From contig JACNGQ010000324.1 of NCBI GenBank assembly GCA_014384025.1, positions 2,295 through 62,062 on the forward strand: a stretch of DNA of 59,768 bases, read 5' to 3'. The position numbers and the translations under genes were made by a program. Within the stretch, counting starts at the first letter, position 1; each line of letters begins with the position of its first letter. The stretch is from Planctomycetota bacterium. GTDB taxonomy: Bacteria > Planctomycetota > Phycisphaerae > Sedimentisphaerales > Anaerobacaceae. Below the pieces are notes generated by a model. The model had not been told where the DNA came from. It ran no database searches and worked only from the letters and a program-made list of their open reading frames with translations. This document shows, in pieces, positions 1 to 10,212 of the stretch.

Positions 1-1
1 G

Positions 2-343
2 CCACAGGGTGAAAGACCCTCGCGTCAGCAGGGTGACAGACAACCTCGGGGCGGCGACCAACCAGAGGGTGGAAGGCAATCGCGGCAACAGGGTGAGGGA
101 CAAGCTCCTGGTGGACAGTTTCAGCTTACGGACGAAATGACTGATAGGATGATGGAGCGCATTAAAGGTGCTGATGCGGCTAAGGCAAAAGAGCTGGAGG
201 GATTACGGAAGAGTGATCCGGAAAAGTTCAAAGCGGAACTTATGAAGACAATGCAGAGTATGCGAAATAGAATGGGACAAGGCGGGGGAGGTACGAGACA
301 AGGACAAGGACAAGGCAATGCAGAAAGTGGACAGAACCGTTAA
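2..343 (+). CDS. 3' end of a Q/G/R-rich protein, probably the adaptor of an ABC export system (partial)
   Basis: The reading frame is open from the left edge to its stop, so this is the end of a gene that starts outside the window. The visible part begins with about 40 low-complexity residues rich in Gln, Gly and Arg, including imperfect repeats of the type RQQGDRQ / RQQGEGQ. A short charged, helix-like stretch follows (about residues 40-95, with ELEGLRKSDPEKFKAEL) and then a second Gly/Gln tail. The last 26 bases overlap the ATPase gene that follows, so the two are translationally linked. In MacAB-like systems the gene before the ATPase usually encodes the HlyD/MacA periplasmic adaptor. That identity is inferred from position only, because no adaptor domain lies inside the window. 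Starting at the internal ATG at 137 would ignore the open frame upstream. Confidence 0.6.
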   Translation, partial: PQGERPSRQQGDRQPRGGDQPEGGRQSRQQGEGQAPGGQFQLTDEMTDRMMERIKGADAAKAKELEGLRKSDPEKFKAELMKTMQSMRNRMGQGGGGTRQGQGQGNAESGQNR

Positions 344-1040
344 ATTCGATGATGATACCCCGATATTAAAGATGGACCAGTTGTGTAAGAATTACCAGCT
401 TGGGACAGTTGAACTGCGGGTCTTACGCGAAATCAATTTGACCATCAAAAAAGGTGAATATTTGGCCATTATGGGCCCCAGCGGCTCAGGCAAATCCACA
501 CTGCTCAATATGATTGGTTGTCTGGATCGTCCCTCGAGCGGTGACTATTTTCTTGGGGACCAGAATGTTTCCGAACTTGAGGATGACGAGCTATCGCTAA
601 TACGTGGTGCCCGTATTGGTTTTGTGTTCCAGTCGTTTAATCTGATTAGCCAGCTCAATGTTATTGAAAATATCGAGGTTCCGATGTATTACCAGGGCTT
701 TACTGAGGATGAAAGCGCCGAACGTGCCAAGGAACTGGCTACAATGGTAGGTCTTGGCGACAGGATCAATCATCGGCCTTCGGAACTAAGTGGGGGTCAG
801 CAGCAGAGAGTAGCAATTGCAAGGGCGCTGGCAAACGATCCGCTGATTATTCTTGCCGACGAACCGACGGGTAATCTTGATTCCCAAAGCGGTAGAGACA
901 TTTTAGATATTATCGACCGTTTGCATGAAGAGGGCAAAACATTAATTGCCGTAACACATGATGAAGGGATTGCCGAGCATGCCGAGCGGACCATAATTCT
1001 TTTCGACGGCCGGATAGACAAAGAACGAATTAACAGATAA
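318..1040 (+). CDS. ABC transporter ATP-binding protein, MacB/LolD type
   Basis: This 240-residue protein is a complete nucleotide-binding domain that would power the permease encoded next to it. All ABC motifs are present: Walker A GPSGSGKST (about residues 53-61), Q-loop Gln105, signature LSGGQ (157-161), Walker B and D-loop LIILADEPTGNLD (176-188) and switch His214 in AVTHD. ADEPTGNLDS and FQSFNLI are typical of the LolD/MacB/FtsE branch, which drives mechanotransmission rather than solute import. The start overlaps the end of the upstream gene, and the permease begins 13 bases after the stop, so the three form one operon. The substrate cannot be read from sequence; lipoproteins, peptides or small-molecule export are all possible for this branch. 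Confidence 0.95.
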   Translation: MQKVDRTVKFDDDTPILKMDQLCKNYQLGTVELRVLREINLTIKKGEYLAIMGPSGSGKSTLLNMIGCLDRPSSGDYFLGDQNVSELEDDELSLIRGARIGFVFQSFNLISQLNVIENIEVPMYYQGFTEDESAERAKELATMVGLGDRINHRPSELSGGQQQRVAIARALANDPLIILADEPTGNLDSQSGRDILDIIDRLHEEGKTLIAVTHDEGIAEHAERTIILFDGRIDKERINR

Positions 1041-1053
1041 ACGGTAGCAAGCT

Positions 1054-2355
1054 ATGTTTGTATTTCGATTAAAACGTACTGTAAAATTAGGTGTAAAAAG
1101 CCTGTGGATGCACCGGCTTCGTTCGACCCTTACGACTTTGGGTATTATTTTCGGCGTTGCTTCAGTTATTGCCATGCTTGCGATAGGTGAGGGTGCCAGC
1201 CGGGATGCACAGGAACAAATTGCCCGTCTTGGCAGCCGCAATGTTATTATTAAAACTATTAAACCTCCTGAAGAGCAGGATGCAAGCGGCCAGAGTGATA
1301 GTATGCTTGATTACGGCCTGACATACTCCGATGCCGAGCGTTTCCGAAATGGTATTCCTGACGTTGAAGTTATCGTTCCTATTCGTCGGCTCACGGAACA
1401 GGCATGGTATCGCAACCGAAAGGCATCCATAGAGATAGTTGGTACCGTACCGTGGCATCCAGATACTTCACCGATTAAGTTGAAAATGGGACGGTTCCTG
1501 AGCAGCACAGATATGCATTACAAGCAGAGTGTTTGTGCTGTCGATGAGCGGGTAGTCAGAGAACTATTTGCATTTGATGATCCATTAGGCCAGGATGTGA
1601 AAATATCGAGTGATTATTACCGAGTGGTTGGTATTGTCAGCGCACAAACATCCAAATCAGGAGAGAGCGGTTTAACCAGTGAGGCTTCAGCACAACAGGG
1701 TCAGAGTGGTGCAAATTTGGGTAATATCTATATTCCTTTGACCACAGTTAAGGACCGCTTCGGAGAGATATCACTTCAGTTTAGCGGAACCAGCCGCAAT
1801 ATAGAAAAAGTCGAACTCCAGGAGATAATTGTAAAAGTCGGCACAATGGAAAACGTACTGCCTGTACGTGATATATTAGGGACATTATTAGCCCGATTCC
1901 ACAAGAAACCTGACTATCAGGTAATAGTACCTCTGGAACTGTTGAAACAGGCCGAGCGTACCAAACTTATTTTCAGTATCGTATTAGGCTCAATCGCTGC
2001 AATCTCACTTGTGGTCGGCGGCATAGGAATTATGAACATTATGTTGGCAACTGTCAGTGAGCGAACAAGGGAGATTGGCATCCGACGTGCACTTGGTGCC
2101 AAGAAAAATGATATTATCATTCAGTTCCTGTCAGAAACTTTAATTTTAACACTGGCCGGAGGTGTTCTGGGGATTATATTAGGTTCTCTCATACCGTTTT
2201 TAGTTACTTATTTCGGCAAAATGCCTACTGTGATTACAACCAGTTCTTTAATTCTGTCTTTTGGTATAAGTGCAGCGGTAGGAATAACCTTTGGCTTGTA
2301 TCCGGCCTATCGTGCGGCCAATATGGACCCAATCGAATCGCTGCGGCATGAATAG
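1054..2355 (+). CDS. ABC transporter permease, MacB-like (periplasmic core + FtsX domain)
   Basis: This 433-residue inner-membrane protein is the permease partner of the preceding ATPase. It has one N-terminal membrane segment (about residues 22-45, GIIFGVASVIAMLAIGEGA), a large periplasmic core (about 50-295), and three C-terminal membrane segments (about 305-330, 355-385 and 395-420) forming an FtsX domain. GGIGIMNIMLATVSERTREIG and RRALGAK are hallmark sequences of MacB/LolC-type permeases. The start MHRLRSTLTTLGIIFGV-like arrangement is also typical of the family, and the length is close to that of stand-alone MacB permeases. With the ATPase and the truncated upstream gene it likely forms a tripartite efflux or lipoprotein-handling machine spanning the envelope. 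No regulator is adjacent. Confidence 0.93.
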   Translation: MFVFRLKRTVKLGVKSLWMHRLRSTLTTLGIIFGVASVIAMLAIGEGASRDAQEQIARLGSRNVIIKTIKPPEEQDASGQSDSMLDYGLTYSDAERFRNGIPDVEVIVPIRRLTEQAWYRNRKASIEIVGTVPWHPDTSPIKLKMGRFLSSTDMHYKQSVCAVDERVVRELFAFDDPLGQDVKISSDYYRVVGIVSAQTSKSGESGLTSEASAQQGQSGANLGNIYIPLTTVKDRFGEISLQFSGTSRNIEKVELQEIIVKVGTMENVLPVRDILGTLLARFHKKPDYQVIVPLELLKQAERTKLIFSIVLGSIAAISLVVGGIGIMNIMLATVSERTREIGIRRALGAKKNDIIIQFLSETLILTLAGGVLGIILGSLIPFLVTYFGKMPTVITTSSLILSFGISAAVGITFGLYPAYRAANMDPIESLRHE

Positions 2356-2404
2356 ACCTTTGTAGTATGTTAAAGAGAGTCGTCAAAACTCTTATGGCAT
2401 ATAT

Positions 2405-4555
2405 CTAATGAGCAACTTCACAGGCAATGAGCTGAGTCAAAGAACTCCTATCTTGTTGCCTTTGTGAATCTAACAGCCCCCTCGTTGTGAGTTGAGTTTG
2501 TCCCATTTGACTGCGAGTATTTTCTACCCATGAAACCATACCTTTGACGACATTTGGAGCATAATCATATCCGGATGAATCGACCAGGATTTCGATTGCT
2601 TCGGCAACAGATCGAGCTTTATGGTAAGTTCTATTTGAAGTAAGGGCATCGAAAGTATCAGCTATTGCCATAATGCGGGCACCGAGTGGTATTGCAGAAT
2701 TAGATAAGCCGTCTGGATAGCCATGGCCGTTCCATTTTTCGTGATGGTGTCGAATGATTGCAATTTCCTGTTCCAGGAAAGTCATTTTCTCCAGGATACG
2801 CACGGCTATTAGTGGATGTTGCTCTATGATTCTGCGTTCGTGTGGTGTTAGTTTAGCGGGTTTTGCTAAAATTGCATCGGGAATCCCAATCTTCCCGATA
2901 TCATGAATCATTGCGGCACGAAGAATAACGTCAATTTGTTCGGGGGCTATTTTCATTGTTTTGGCTATGCCGACTGCGTAGTACATTACGTTTTCTGAAT
3001 GTTTTTTTGTATAAGGATCTTTAGCTTCAAGTGCCTGAACCAATCCCCAGATACTTTGAATAAAGATTTTCTCCGCCTGCTCTGACAGGCCGGCAATGCG
3101 TCTTTGCAGTTTTTTGATTTTTTCATTCTCGATGTCATCGTTGCTAAGGGCCTTTAACATAGTTTTGTCCCAGACCTTAACACAATTTCGTCCGGCACTT
3201 TTAGCTTCGTACAGTGCCATGTCGGCCCTGCGCATGACCTCCCTGGAAGAATCGGTTGGTTTAAATGAATGTTCTGCTATCCCACAGCTAATCGTCATAG
3301 GAAGATTTTGCGTTAGCTTTATCTGCTGGACTTTATCTCGAATCCTTTCTAATAATGTAACAGCATCTATTGCTTTGGTTTCCGGCATTATCATTACAAA
3401 TTCGTCGCCGCCATAACGCGTGAGTATGTCGGTAGTTCTTTTCTCTCTTTTCATACACTTAGCAAGTTTTTTAAGTGCTTCATCGCCGGTGCCATGGCCT
3501 AATATATCATTGATTGTTTTGAAATTATCGAGATCAAATATTGCAAGGGAGAATGTTCGTTTATAACGTTTTGAACGAGCAAACTCTGCTTCAAGTTTAT
3601 CCTCAAGCATCTTTCTTGAGCCTACCGATGTAAGTGTATCGGTTAGAGAGGTCAGCCTTGCCTGTTGATATAACTTTGCGTTTGTCAAATGTGAGTTCAG
3701 AATATCTCTTGCTAATTTGGCCTTATACGTTGTTAGTTCTCTGTTTGAGGCAATGGGAGAAGCCAAGCTGCACATACATAAATAGCAATCGGCGCTTTCA
3801 GGCTTTAGCTCTTTGGCTGAGGTGGATAAAGTCGAAGCTACACTGTTTGGGGAGGCGTTAAGCGGGATGACCAGACGAGGTGATTGGGCCCCGAGCTTTT
3901 TGCAGACAGGAGGAATGTTATCGTAATGAAATTCAGCTCCGTCAGTTAATTGTGGCATATCTTTGAGGTTTCCAAGAGATTTTCGAGGGCAGGGGCAGTT
4001 GTTGTAGCTGATTAATGGTGAGGATTTACCTGCGGTGTCATCTCGGCGAATAAATAGTACACATTTTTCAGCTTGAAAAAGCTTGGGTGCCTCACGGGTA
4101 ACTATTTCGGCAACTTCATTTAAGTCGATACTTTTCAGACAAGTCGAAAGCATTGCGACTTCTTCGGCTGCGGCTCTATCCTCAAGAAGCTGTCTTGCCA
4201 TAAGGTCACGCGTTGAAATTATTCCGACCACAGAGCCTTTTTCGATGATTGGCAAATGCCGAATCTGATTAACAGTCATAATTTCCCGAACTTCACTGCT
4301 GGGAGTATTTGGAGAACAGGAAATAATCTGAGTTGACATGATCGTGGATATGGTGGTTTTTTCTATGTCCAATGAGGAAGTAACCACTCGGCTTACAATA
4401 TCCCGTTCAGTTACAAGGCCTATAAATTCTCCATCGTTGCTATTGACAATAAGGCAACTGACTTTATTAGAAAACATTTTATTGGCAGCTGCTTTAATAG
4501 AGGAATTATGATTGATAGTTATAATCTCTGAAGGTCGCTCAAAAATTTCATACAT
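2405..4555 (-). CDS. Cyclic-di-GMP signalling protein with CBS pair, GGDEF and HD-GYP domains
   Basis: This 716-residue cytoplasmic protein joins a sensor to both halves of cyclic-di-GMP metabolism. Residues 1-125 are a CBS pair (TERDIVSRVV and STRDLMARQL ends), which normally binds adenine nucleotides. Residues about 135-295 form a GAF-like region with a Cys-rich stretch. The GGDEF domain (about 300-462) has an intact GGDEF signature (382-386) and an RxxD inhibitory site, RTTD (373-376), exactly five residues ahead, so an active, product-inhibited diguanylate cyclase is expected. The HD-GYP domain (about 495-680) has HD (551-552), HHE (604-606) and GYP (612-614), as in phosphodiesterases. 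No membrane segment is visible. The gene converges on the ABC operon and is divergent from the CotH gene. Which activity dominates cannot be told from sequence. Confidence 0.93.
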   Translation of the reverse strand: MYEIFERPSEIITINHNSSIKAAANKMFSNKVSCLIVNSNDGEFIGLVTERDIVSRVVTSSLDIEKTTISTIMSTQIISCSPNTPSSEVREIMTVNQIRHLPIIEKGSVVGIISTRDLMARQLLEDRAAAEEVAMLSTCLKSIDLNEVAEIVTREAPKLFQAEKCVLFIRRDDTAGKSSPLISYNNCPCPRKSLGNLKDMPQLTDGAEFHYDNIPPVCKKLGAQSPRLVIPLNASPNSVASTLSTSAKELKPESADCYLCMCSLASPIASNRELTTYKAKLARDILNSHLTNAKLYQQARLTSLTDTLTSVGSRKMLEDKLEAEFARSKRYKRTFSLAIFDLDNFKTINDILGHGTGDEALKKLAKCMKREKRTTDILTRYGGDEFVMIMPETKAIDAVTLLERIRDKVQQIKLTQNLPMTISCGIAEHSFKPTDSSREVMRRADMALYEAKSAGRNCVKVWDKTMLKALSNDDIENEKIKKLQRRIAGLSEQAEKIFIQSIWGLVQALEAKDPYTKKHSENVMYYAVGIAKTMKIAPEQIDVILRAAMIHDIGKIGIPDAILAKPAKLTPHERRIIEQHPLIAVRILEKMTFLEQEIAIIRHHHEKWNGHGYPDGLSNSAIPLGARIMAIADTFDALTSNRTYHKARSVAEAIEILVDSSGYDYAPNVVKGMVSWVENTRSQMGQTQLTTRGLLDSQRQQDRSSLTQLIACEVAH

Positions 4556-4893
4556 TTGTTAGTCCTTTGGATTGTACATCAGTTAAAGTTTGTTGGTAAA
4601 AAGGTAAAAGTATTCATTGGCATCTGAGATAAGTTTATCGGCATTAATCTTATGTCACTTCTGGTTTTTTTTGCGACAAGTAGAGAAATGAAGTATCTAA
4701 AAAGGTAGTTATCGGTCTTAGGATTACAAATGTCAATTATAAGATTCTATTTCGTTCACTTGCATTTAATTGCATATTTTGCCAAAGTCATTGACTTTGC
4801 TGGCGTTAAAATGTTAAAATAAGTCCAAATAATAGTTTATGAAGAATGTATTTCAGTTTGTGGCCCAAACAATCAGTGAGGAAGGGGTCGGAC

Positions 4894-7800
4894 GTGTTCA
4901 GGTCTTTAATTATCTCATTTTTTAGTCTCATAATAATCTTGTCATTGGCCGGGTATGAAAAAGTCGATGCTCAAGTCGATAGTTTCGATGAAACAATCCC
5001 TTCGGTTGTGATTAATGAGATTCATTATGACCCTGATGTTGCGACGGAATTAGTAGAATTTATCGAACTTCATAACTTTGGCTCAACAGATGTTAATCTT
5101 TCCGGTTGGTATTTCAGTGAGGGAATTTCTTACAGGTTTCCAGCCGGGGCGATATTACAGGCAGGCGGGTACATTATTGTGGCTCAGGACCCGGCTCATA
5201 TTAACACAAAATGGAATAACGGGAGATATTTTATATCACAGGCTTCGATATTCGGCCCATTCGAATTCGCAAGCAAGCTTAATAGTAACGGAGAAAAAGT
5301 AGAACTTTGCAATGCCGATGGCAGAGTAATCGATCAGGTTGATTATCAGCTTGGATTTCCATGGCCTACTGTGGGTGATGCAGTACCTGAAGATCAACCT
5401 GGAATGGGCAGTTCTATCCAATTAGTCAATCCGTTATTTGACAATGACCTTGGCGGCAGCTGGCGTTCGGCTTATCCGACGCCTGCCACACAAAATACTG
5501 TGGTTTATGCTGAGAACATTCCACCTCATATCCGGCAGGTCAAACACCTTCCTATGCAGCCCAAATCTGATGAGGTTGTAACCTTAACTGCTAAGGTAAC
5601 AGACTCCGATGGAGTAGCTGAAGTTTCGCTGTTATATCAAATCGTCGAGCCCGGCAATTATATCAATATCAACAACGACAGGGTGTATCCCTGGGATTGG
5701 ACCAGCATAGCGATGAATGATGAGGGATTAAACGGAGATGAGGTAGCTGGTGATGATGTTTACACTACGCAAATGCCGAGTTCCATGCAGGTTCATCGTC
5801 GGCTGATACGCTATCGAATTATAGTTATAGATAACAGCGGACAAGGCCTTAGGGTACCTTACCCGGACGACCCACAGCCGAATTTTGCATATTTTGTTTA
5901 TGATGGCGTGCCGCCCTGGCGAGGTGCTGTTCAGCCCGGAGTTACACCCGTCATTGAATATGGTACTGATGTTATGCGGAGTTTGCCCGCTTATCATCTT
6001 ATAAGTAAGAAATCGGATGTTGAGGATGCTACCTGGCTTGAGCGGCATGAGGGAGGGGATCCTCAACGAAAAGATTTTAAGTGGTACGGCACGGTGGTCT
6101 ATGACGGACGGGTTTATGACCATATCAGGTACCGTATGCGCGGCGGTGTCTGGCGCTACGCCATGGGCAAGAATATGTGGAAATTCGATTTCAACCGGGG
6201 TCACTATTTTCAAGGGCGTGATGACTTCGGTAAACAATATAAAACAAAATGGAACAGGCTTAACTTCTCGGCCTGCATCCAGCAGGGCAACTACTGGCAC
6301 CGTGGTGAACAGGGGATGTTTGAGGCCGTTGGCTTCAAACTTTTCAATATGGCAGGTGTTCCGGCCCCGAAGACGAACTATTTGCAGTTTCGAATCATTG
6401 ATGAGCAGTATGAAGATGGTACGCTTAATGCTGCCCCTCCATCGATAAACCGCAGCGGAACCCAGTATGATGGTGATTTCTGGGGTCTTTATCTGGCGAT
6501 TGAGCAGATGGATGGGCACTTTTTGGATGAGCACGATTTGCCGGATGGTAACCTTTATAAAATCGAAGGACATAATGGAGAATTGAATAACCAGGGTCCA
6601 ACCGGGGTGTCAAATGGCTCTGACCTCAATACATTTAAGCAGGGCTATTATTATGATCCTGATCCGAGCGAGCAGTGGTGGCGGCAGAAAGTTGACCTTG
6701 ATTGCTATTATTCCTATCGGGCCGTTGTAGAGGGTGTCCACCATGGAGATGTGGGATACGGGAAAAACTATTTCTTCTATCTTAATCCCGAGACTAATAT
6801 CTGGTCGCAGTTACCTTGGGACCTTGATCTGAGCTGGGCGAATAACATGTATGGTGATGGTGAAGATCCGTTTAGGAAACAAGGCAGAATACATACACGT
6901 CCCGCCCTTTTCCTGGAATTTCAAAATCGCCTCCGCGAGTTTCAGGATTTGCTCTATAATCCTGAGCAGATGAACCAGTTGATTGATGAATTTGCCTCTA
7001 TCATTGATGACCCCGGCGGTAGGCTTTCAATAGTTGACGCAGACAGGGCCATGTGGGATTATCACTGGGTTGTGGGTGATGATGCTTATCCGAAGTATCT
7101 TTCCCACACAGCTTCATCCAAGGCAGGCCAGGGAAGATTTTATCAGAGAGCAGCTTCCAAAGACTTCCCTGGAATGGTTCAGATCATGAAGGATTACGTT
7201 GCCTCAGGCGACCGGGCATTTGATACTCCCACGTATGATGCAGCTCTGCCGGTCACTCCCAGCGTAACAGCTACCTGCGGACCAGATTTTCCGATCAATG
7301 CACTTACGTTTGAGACAAGTCTTTTTAGTGATCCGCAGGGCAGCGGTACCTTTGCTGCGATGAAATGGCGCATTGCTGAGGTAAATCCCGGCTCGCAGGT
7401 TGTGCCTGTAGATCAAGATCAAAGTGTTATGCTGATAAAGGACGGCGCCGAGTGGAAATATTTCAAAGGTACGCAAGAGCCTTCAAGGGGGCGAGATACC
7501 TGGCTTCAGATTGGTTTTGACGATTCGAACTGGCTAACTGGAAGAACAACTATCGGCTACGGTGAATCATTCATAGTTACTAATCTAAGTGATATGAGGG
7601 GGCAATACACAACTGTGTATCTACGAAAGACATTTAATATAACAAACCTCGATGAAATCGGGACATTGAAGTTGGAAGCCAAGTACGACGATGGTGTCAA
7701 TATATGGATTAATGGTGTCCATGTCGTATCCGGAAACACGCTTTCAGCGGAGCTGCCTTTTGATGCGGTTGTCAGTAACCGTTCAGAAAATCATGATTTT

Positions 7801-9684
7801 ACTGCATTTACTTTACCAGAGGCACAAAGTTATCTCGTTTCAGGTACAAATGTGGTTGCAGTACAGATAATCAATTCTTATCTGAGTAACAGTTCCGATT
7901 GTTTTATTGATATTCGATTGATTTCAGAGGCGGCTGAACCAAGTGAGATACCGAGTACGCCGCGTAGTTACAGCCGGAAGCCTGGGAAATATGAGATAGA
8001 TGCCGTTTGGGAAAGGCAGGAGATTACGCACTTCAATCGTGACATACAAATACCGGCCAGTGCAGTCAAAGTTGGGAATACATACAGGGTTCGCTGCCGG
8101 ATGAAGGACAACAGCGGCCGATGGAGTCACTGGTCCGAGCCAGTTCAGTTTGTTGCCGGTGAGCCGCTGTCGGCAGGTATTCTGGAGAACCTGAGAATTA
8201 CCGAGATAATGTACAATCCTTCCGGGGCGGCTATAGGCGAATCGATAGACAACGATGAATTCGAATATGTCGAATTAAGGAATATCGGTGACGAAAGCAT
8301 TGATTTGACTTTTGTTTCCTTTGTTGAGGGTATTACATTTGATTTTGGCTTAGGCAGCATTATGAGTCTTTTGCCCGACGAATTTGTTCTTGTTGTCAAG
8401 AATGAAGCTGCTTTTACATCTCGATATGGTTTGAGCATGTCTGATAGAATCGCCGGCGAATATTCCGGCAATCTGTCAAACAGTGGAGAAAGCATAACCC
8501 TGGAAGATTTTTGGAACGGTATTATTGTAAAGTTCGAATACAATGACGGCCGGGGCTGGCCACTGTCAGCCGATGGCGGTGGTCATTCACTGGTACCCTT
8601 GGATGATGCGATTCCTGGTGAGCCTGATGGTTCGCTGAACTATGGTGGTAACTGGCGAGCGAGCACATATATTGGTGGTTCACCGGGGCTGGATGACACT
8701 GGAACTGTAACTACCATTGTCCTTAATGAAATTATGGCACATACCAATTATAGCGATCCTCAGCATCCACAGTATGATTCAAGGGACTGGATAGAGCTTT
8801 ATAATACCACTGGAACAAGCATTAATCTGCAGGGTTGGTATCTCAGTGATGACATCGGCGAGCTAAAGAAGTGGGCTATTCCTGCGATTGATATTCCAGG
8901 CTATAGCTGGATTAGTTTTGACGAGGTAAATGATTTTCATAATCCCATCAGCAGCGGGTTTGGTTTGAACAAAGCCGGCGAGGAGGTTGTCCTTTCTTAT
9001 CTGCCCGGTAATGCGGAAGATCGTGTAGTTGACTGTATCAGATTTAAGGGTCAGGATAACGACATATCCCTTGGGCGTTACCCTGATGGCGGGGCGGATT
9101 GGCTTGCTATGGCACATTCGCGAGATGCTGAAAACGGAAATCCTTTTTTGGATGTGGTAATTGACGAGTTTATGTATCATCCTTTAGAGCTTAACGAAGA
9201 GTATATCGAGTTATATAATCCCACGGCAGGCACGGTGTATCTGGAAAATGCAGAAGGTCCCTGGCGGCTGGATGGAGCTGTAGATTACACATTTCCGGCG
9301 GGCACATCGATTCCTGCTGACGGTAGATTGATCGTAGTGGGCTTTGACCCGGCTACGGAAACAACTCGATTGGATACCTTTATTGCTACGTATGATGCTG
9401 GTTCGTTAACCGCCGGTGTGGAAATAGCAGGTCCCTGGTCAGGCTCTCTCTCCAATAGCGGTGAACGACTTGCACTGGAATACCCTTTAGCGCCGGACCA
9501 ACCGGGTCAGTCTGTTTGCTGGGTCATCGTGGATGAAGTGATTTACTCTGATGTGGCACCCTGGCCTGAGGCAGCCGATGTCACCGGTTATGCGCTTCAG
9601 AGAGTATTTACAGACAAGAATCATTCGGGCAATGCACCTGCTAACTGGCAGGCAGCTTCTCCTACACCCGGGATCAAACCATGA
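4894..9684 (+). CDS. Giant secreted protein with four lamin-tail domains and a CotH-kinase domain
   Basis: This protein of about 1,600 residues is exported to the envelope or outside. I chose the GTG at 4894 because a strong ribosome site (gaggaagggg) lies six bases ahead and it yields a good signal peptide ([19 protein letters not shown]). An in-frame ATG at 4846 would add 16 residues and lacks such a site. In order: a lamin-tail domain (LTD; about 40-160, INEIHYDP), a region with an immunoglobulin-like fold, a CotH-like kinase domain (about 395-655, with [18 protein letters not shown] and LPWDLDLSW), a beta-sandwich with a [11 protein letters not shown] stretch (about 845-1020), and three more LTDs (starting near 1100, 1275 and 1420). 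CotH proteins in spore formers phosphorylate coat proteins. In planctomycetes this LTD-CotH layout recurs with unknown targets. Confidence 0.88.
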   Translation: MFRSLIISFFSLIIILSLAGYEKVDAQVDSFDETIPSVVINEIHYDPDVATELVEFIELHNFGSTDVNLSGWYFSEGISYRFPAGAILQAGGYIIVAQDPAHINTKWNNGRYFISQASIFGPFEFASKLNSNGEKVELCNADGRVIDQVDYQLGFPWPTVGDAVPEDQPGMGSSIQLVNPLFDNDLGGSWRSAYPTPATQNTVVYAENIPPHIRQVKHLPMQPKSDEVVTLTAKVTDSDGVAEVSLLYQIVEPGNYININNDRVYPWDWTSIAMNDEGLNGDEVAGDDVYTTQMPSSMQVHRRLIRYRIIVIDNSGQGLRVPYPDDPQPNFAYFVYDGVPPWRGAVQPGVTPVIEYGTDVMRSLPAYHLISKKSDVEDATWLERHEGGDPQRKDFKWYGTVVYDGRVYDHIRYRMRGGVWRYAMGKNMWKFDFNRGHYFQGRDDFGKQYKTKWNRLNFSACIQQGNYWHRGEQGMFEAVGFKLFNMAGVPAPKTNYLQFRIIDEQYEDGTLNAAPPSINRSGTQYDGDFWGLYLAIEQMDGHFLDEHDLPDGNLYKIEGHNGELNNQGPTGVSNGSDLNTFKQGYYYDPDPSEQWWRQKVDLDCYYSYRAVVEGVHHGDVGYGKNYFFYLNPETNIWSQLPWDLDLSWANNMYGDGEDPFRKQGRIHTRPALFLEFQNRLREFQDLLYNPEQMNQLIDEFASIIDDPGGRLSIVDADRAMWDYHWVVGDDAYPKYLSHTASSKAGQGRFYQRAASKDFPGMVQIMKDYVASGDRAFDTPTYDAALPVTPSVTATCGPDFPINALTFETSLFSDPQGSGTFAAMKWRIAEVNPGSQVVPVDQDQSVMLIKDGAEWKYFKGTQEPSRGRDTWLQIGFDDSNWLTGRTTIGYGESFIVTNLSDMRGQYTTVYLRKTFNITNLDEIGTLKLEAKYDDGVNIWINGVHVVSGNTLSAELPFDAVVSNRSENHDFTAFTLPEAQSYLVSGTNVVAVQIINSYLSNSSDCFIDIRLISEAAEPSEIPSTPRSYSRKPGKYEIDAVWERQEITHFNRDIQIPASAVKVGNTYRVRCRMKDNSGRWSHWSEPVQFVAGEPLSAGILENLRITEIMYNPSGAAIGESIDNDEFEYVELRNIGDESIDLTFVSFVEGITFDFGLGSIMSLLPDEFVLVVKNEAAFTSRYGLSMSDRIAGEYSGNLSNSGESITLEDFWNGIIVKFEYNDGRGWPLSADGGGHSLVPLDDAIPGEPDGSLNYGGNWRASTYIGGSPGLDDTGTVTTIVLNEIMAHTNYSDPQHPQYDSRDWIELYNTTGTSINLQGWYLSDDIGELKKWAIPAIDIPGYSWISFDEVNDFHNPISSGFGLNKAGEEVVLSYLPGNAEDRVVDCIRFKGQDNDISLGRYPDGGADWLAMAHSRDAENGNPFLDVVIDEFMYHPLELNEEYIELYNPTAGTVYLENAEGPWRLDGAVDYTFPAGTSIPADGRLIVVGFDPATETTRLDTFIATYDAGSLTAGVEIAGPWSGSLSNSGERLALEYPLAPDQPGQSVCWVIVDEVIYSDVAPWPEAADVTGYALQRVFTDKNHSGNAPANWQAASPTPGIKP

Positions 9685-9955
9685 ATTCACGCCATAAAAC
9701 AGTAATAAATCAGCCTTGTTGATTAAATCCATAAAAGTTGAATGCGTTTTCATATAGTTGTCGATATAAGTTATGGTAATTAATAGCAGGGAAACGGCTG
9801 TTTTTTTTATCCTGCTCCAGAGCTTATACACAGCATTTGCCGTTTTCTCAATATTAATCACATTTTTTGTAGTTGTTATCTTTTAGTGGAATATAGTACA
9901 ATTTTGACTACTAAAATTTTGTTACTTTATGTTCTTTCGTTTTTGGGGATGAGCA

Positions 9956-10198
9956 TTGAGCGGTAAAGGCAATTTGTCATCTATAGGAATAGCCGCAAAA
10001 AAAGCTGGCATTTCTCGGCAATCTCTGCAATATTATCTCATGGTCGGACTTCTGGAGCCGACAGAAGTAACACCGAGCGGGAGGAGGATGTTTGATGAAA
10101 GGGGCATTGAACGTATTAAACTGATAAAAAAACTGAATGACAGCGGCTATCCTTTGCGTGCTATAAGGGAGTTGTTTATGGAAGGCCGCAGTGAATAG
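9956..10198 (+). CDS. Small MerR-family DNA-binding protein
   Basis: This 80-residue protein is essentially only a MerR-type winged helix-turn-helix. The pattern is IGIAAKKAGISRQSLQYYLMVGLLEP followed by RRMFDERGIERIKLIKKLNDSGYPLRAIREL, which covers the HTH and the wing plus second helix pair. No effector or dimerisation domain follows, so it resembles short HspR- or excisionase-like members rather than metal or drug sensors. The start is TTG. An ATG seven bases upstream is in another frame and stops after five codons, so it could serve only as a leader. The MCE gene begins 14 bases after the stop, so the pair is co-transcribed and this protein may regulate its own operon. The target is not visible. 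Confidence 0.85.
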   Translation: MSGKGNLSSIGIAAKKAGISRQSLQYYLMVGLLEPTEVTPSGRRMFDERGIERIKLIKKLNDSGYPLRAIRELFMEGRSE

Positions 10199-10212
10199 AA
10201 AGGGACTGAACA

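Noticed and set aside
1-120. Short direct repeats (cagggtga) suggesting a repeat array
   Set aside because: They are imperfect, irregularly spaced and encode a Gln/Gly-rich protein segment in an open frame, so they are coding low complexity and not a CRISPR or regulatory array.
5728-6573. A 281-codon minus-strand open frame
   Set aside because: It is antisense to the CotH domain, has no ribosome site, and its peptide has no domain-like pattern; the plus-strand frame is clearly coding.
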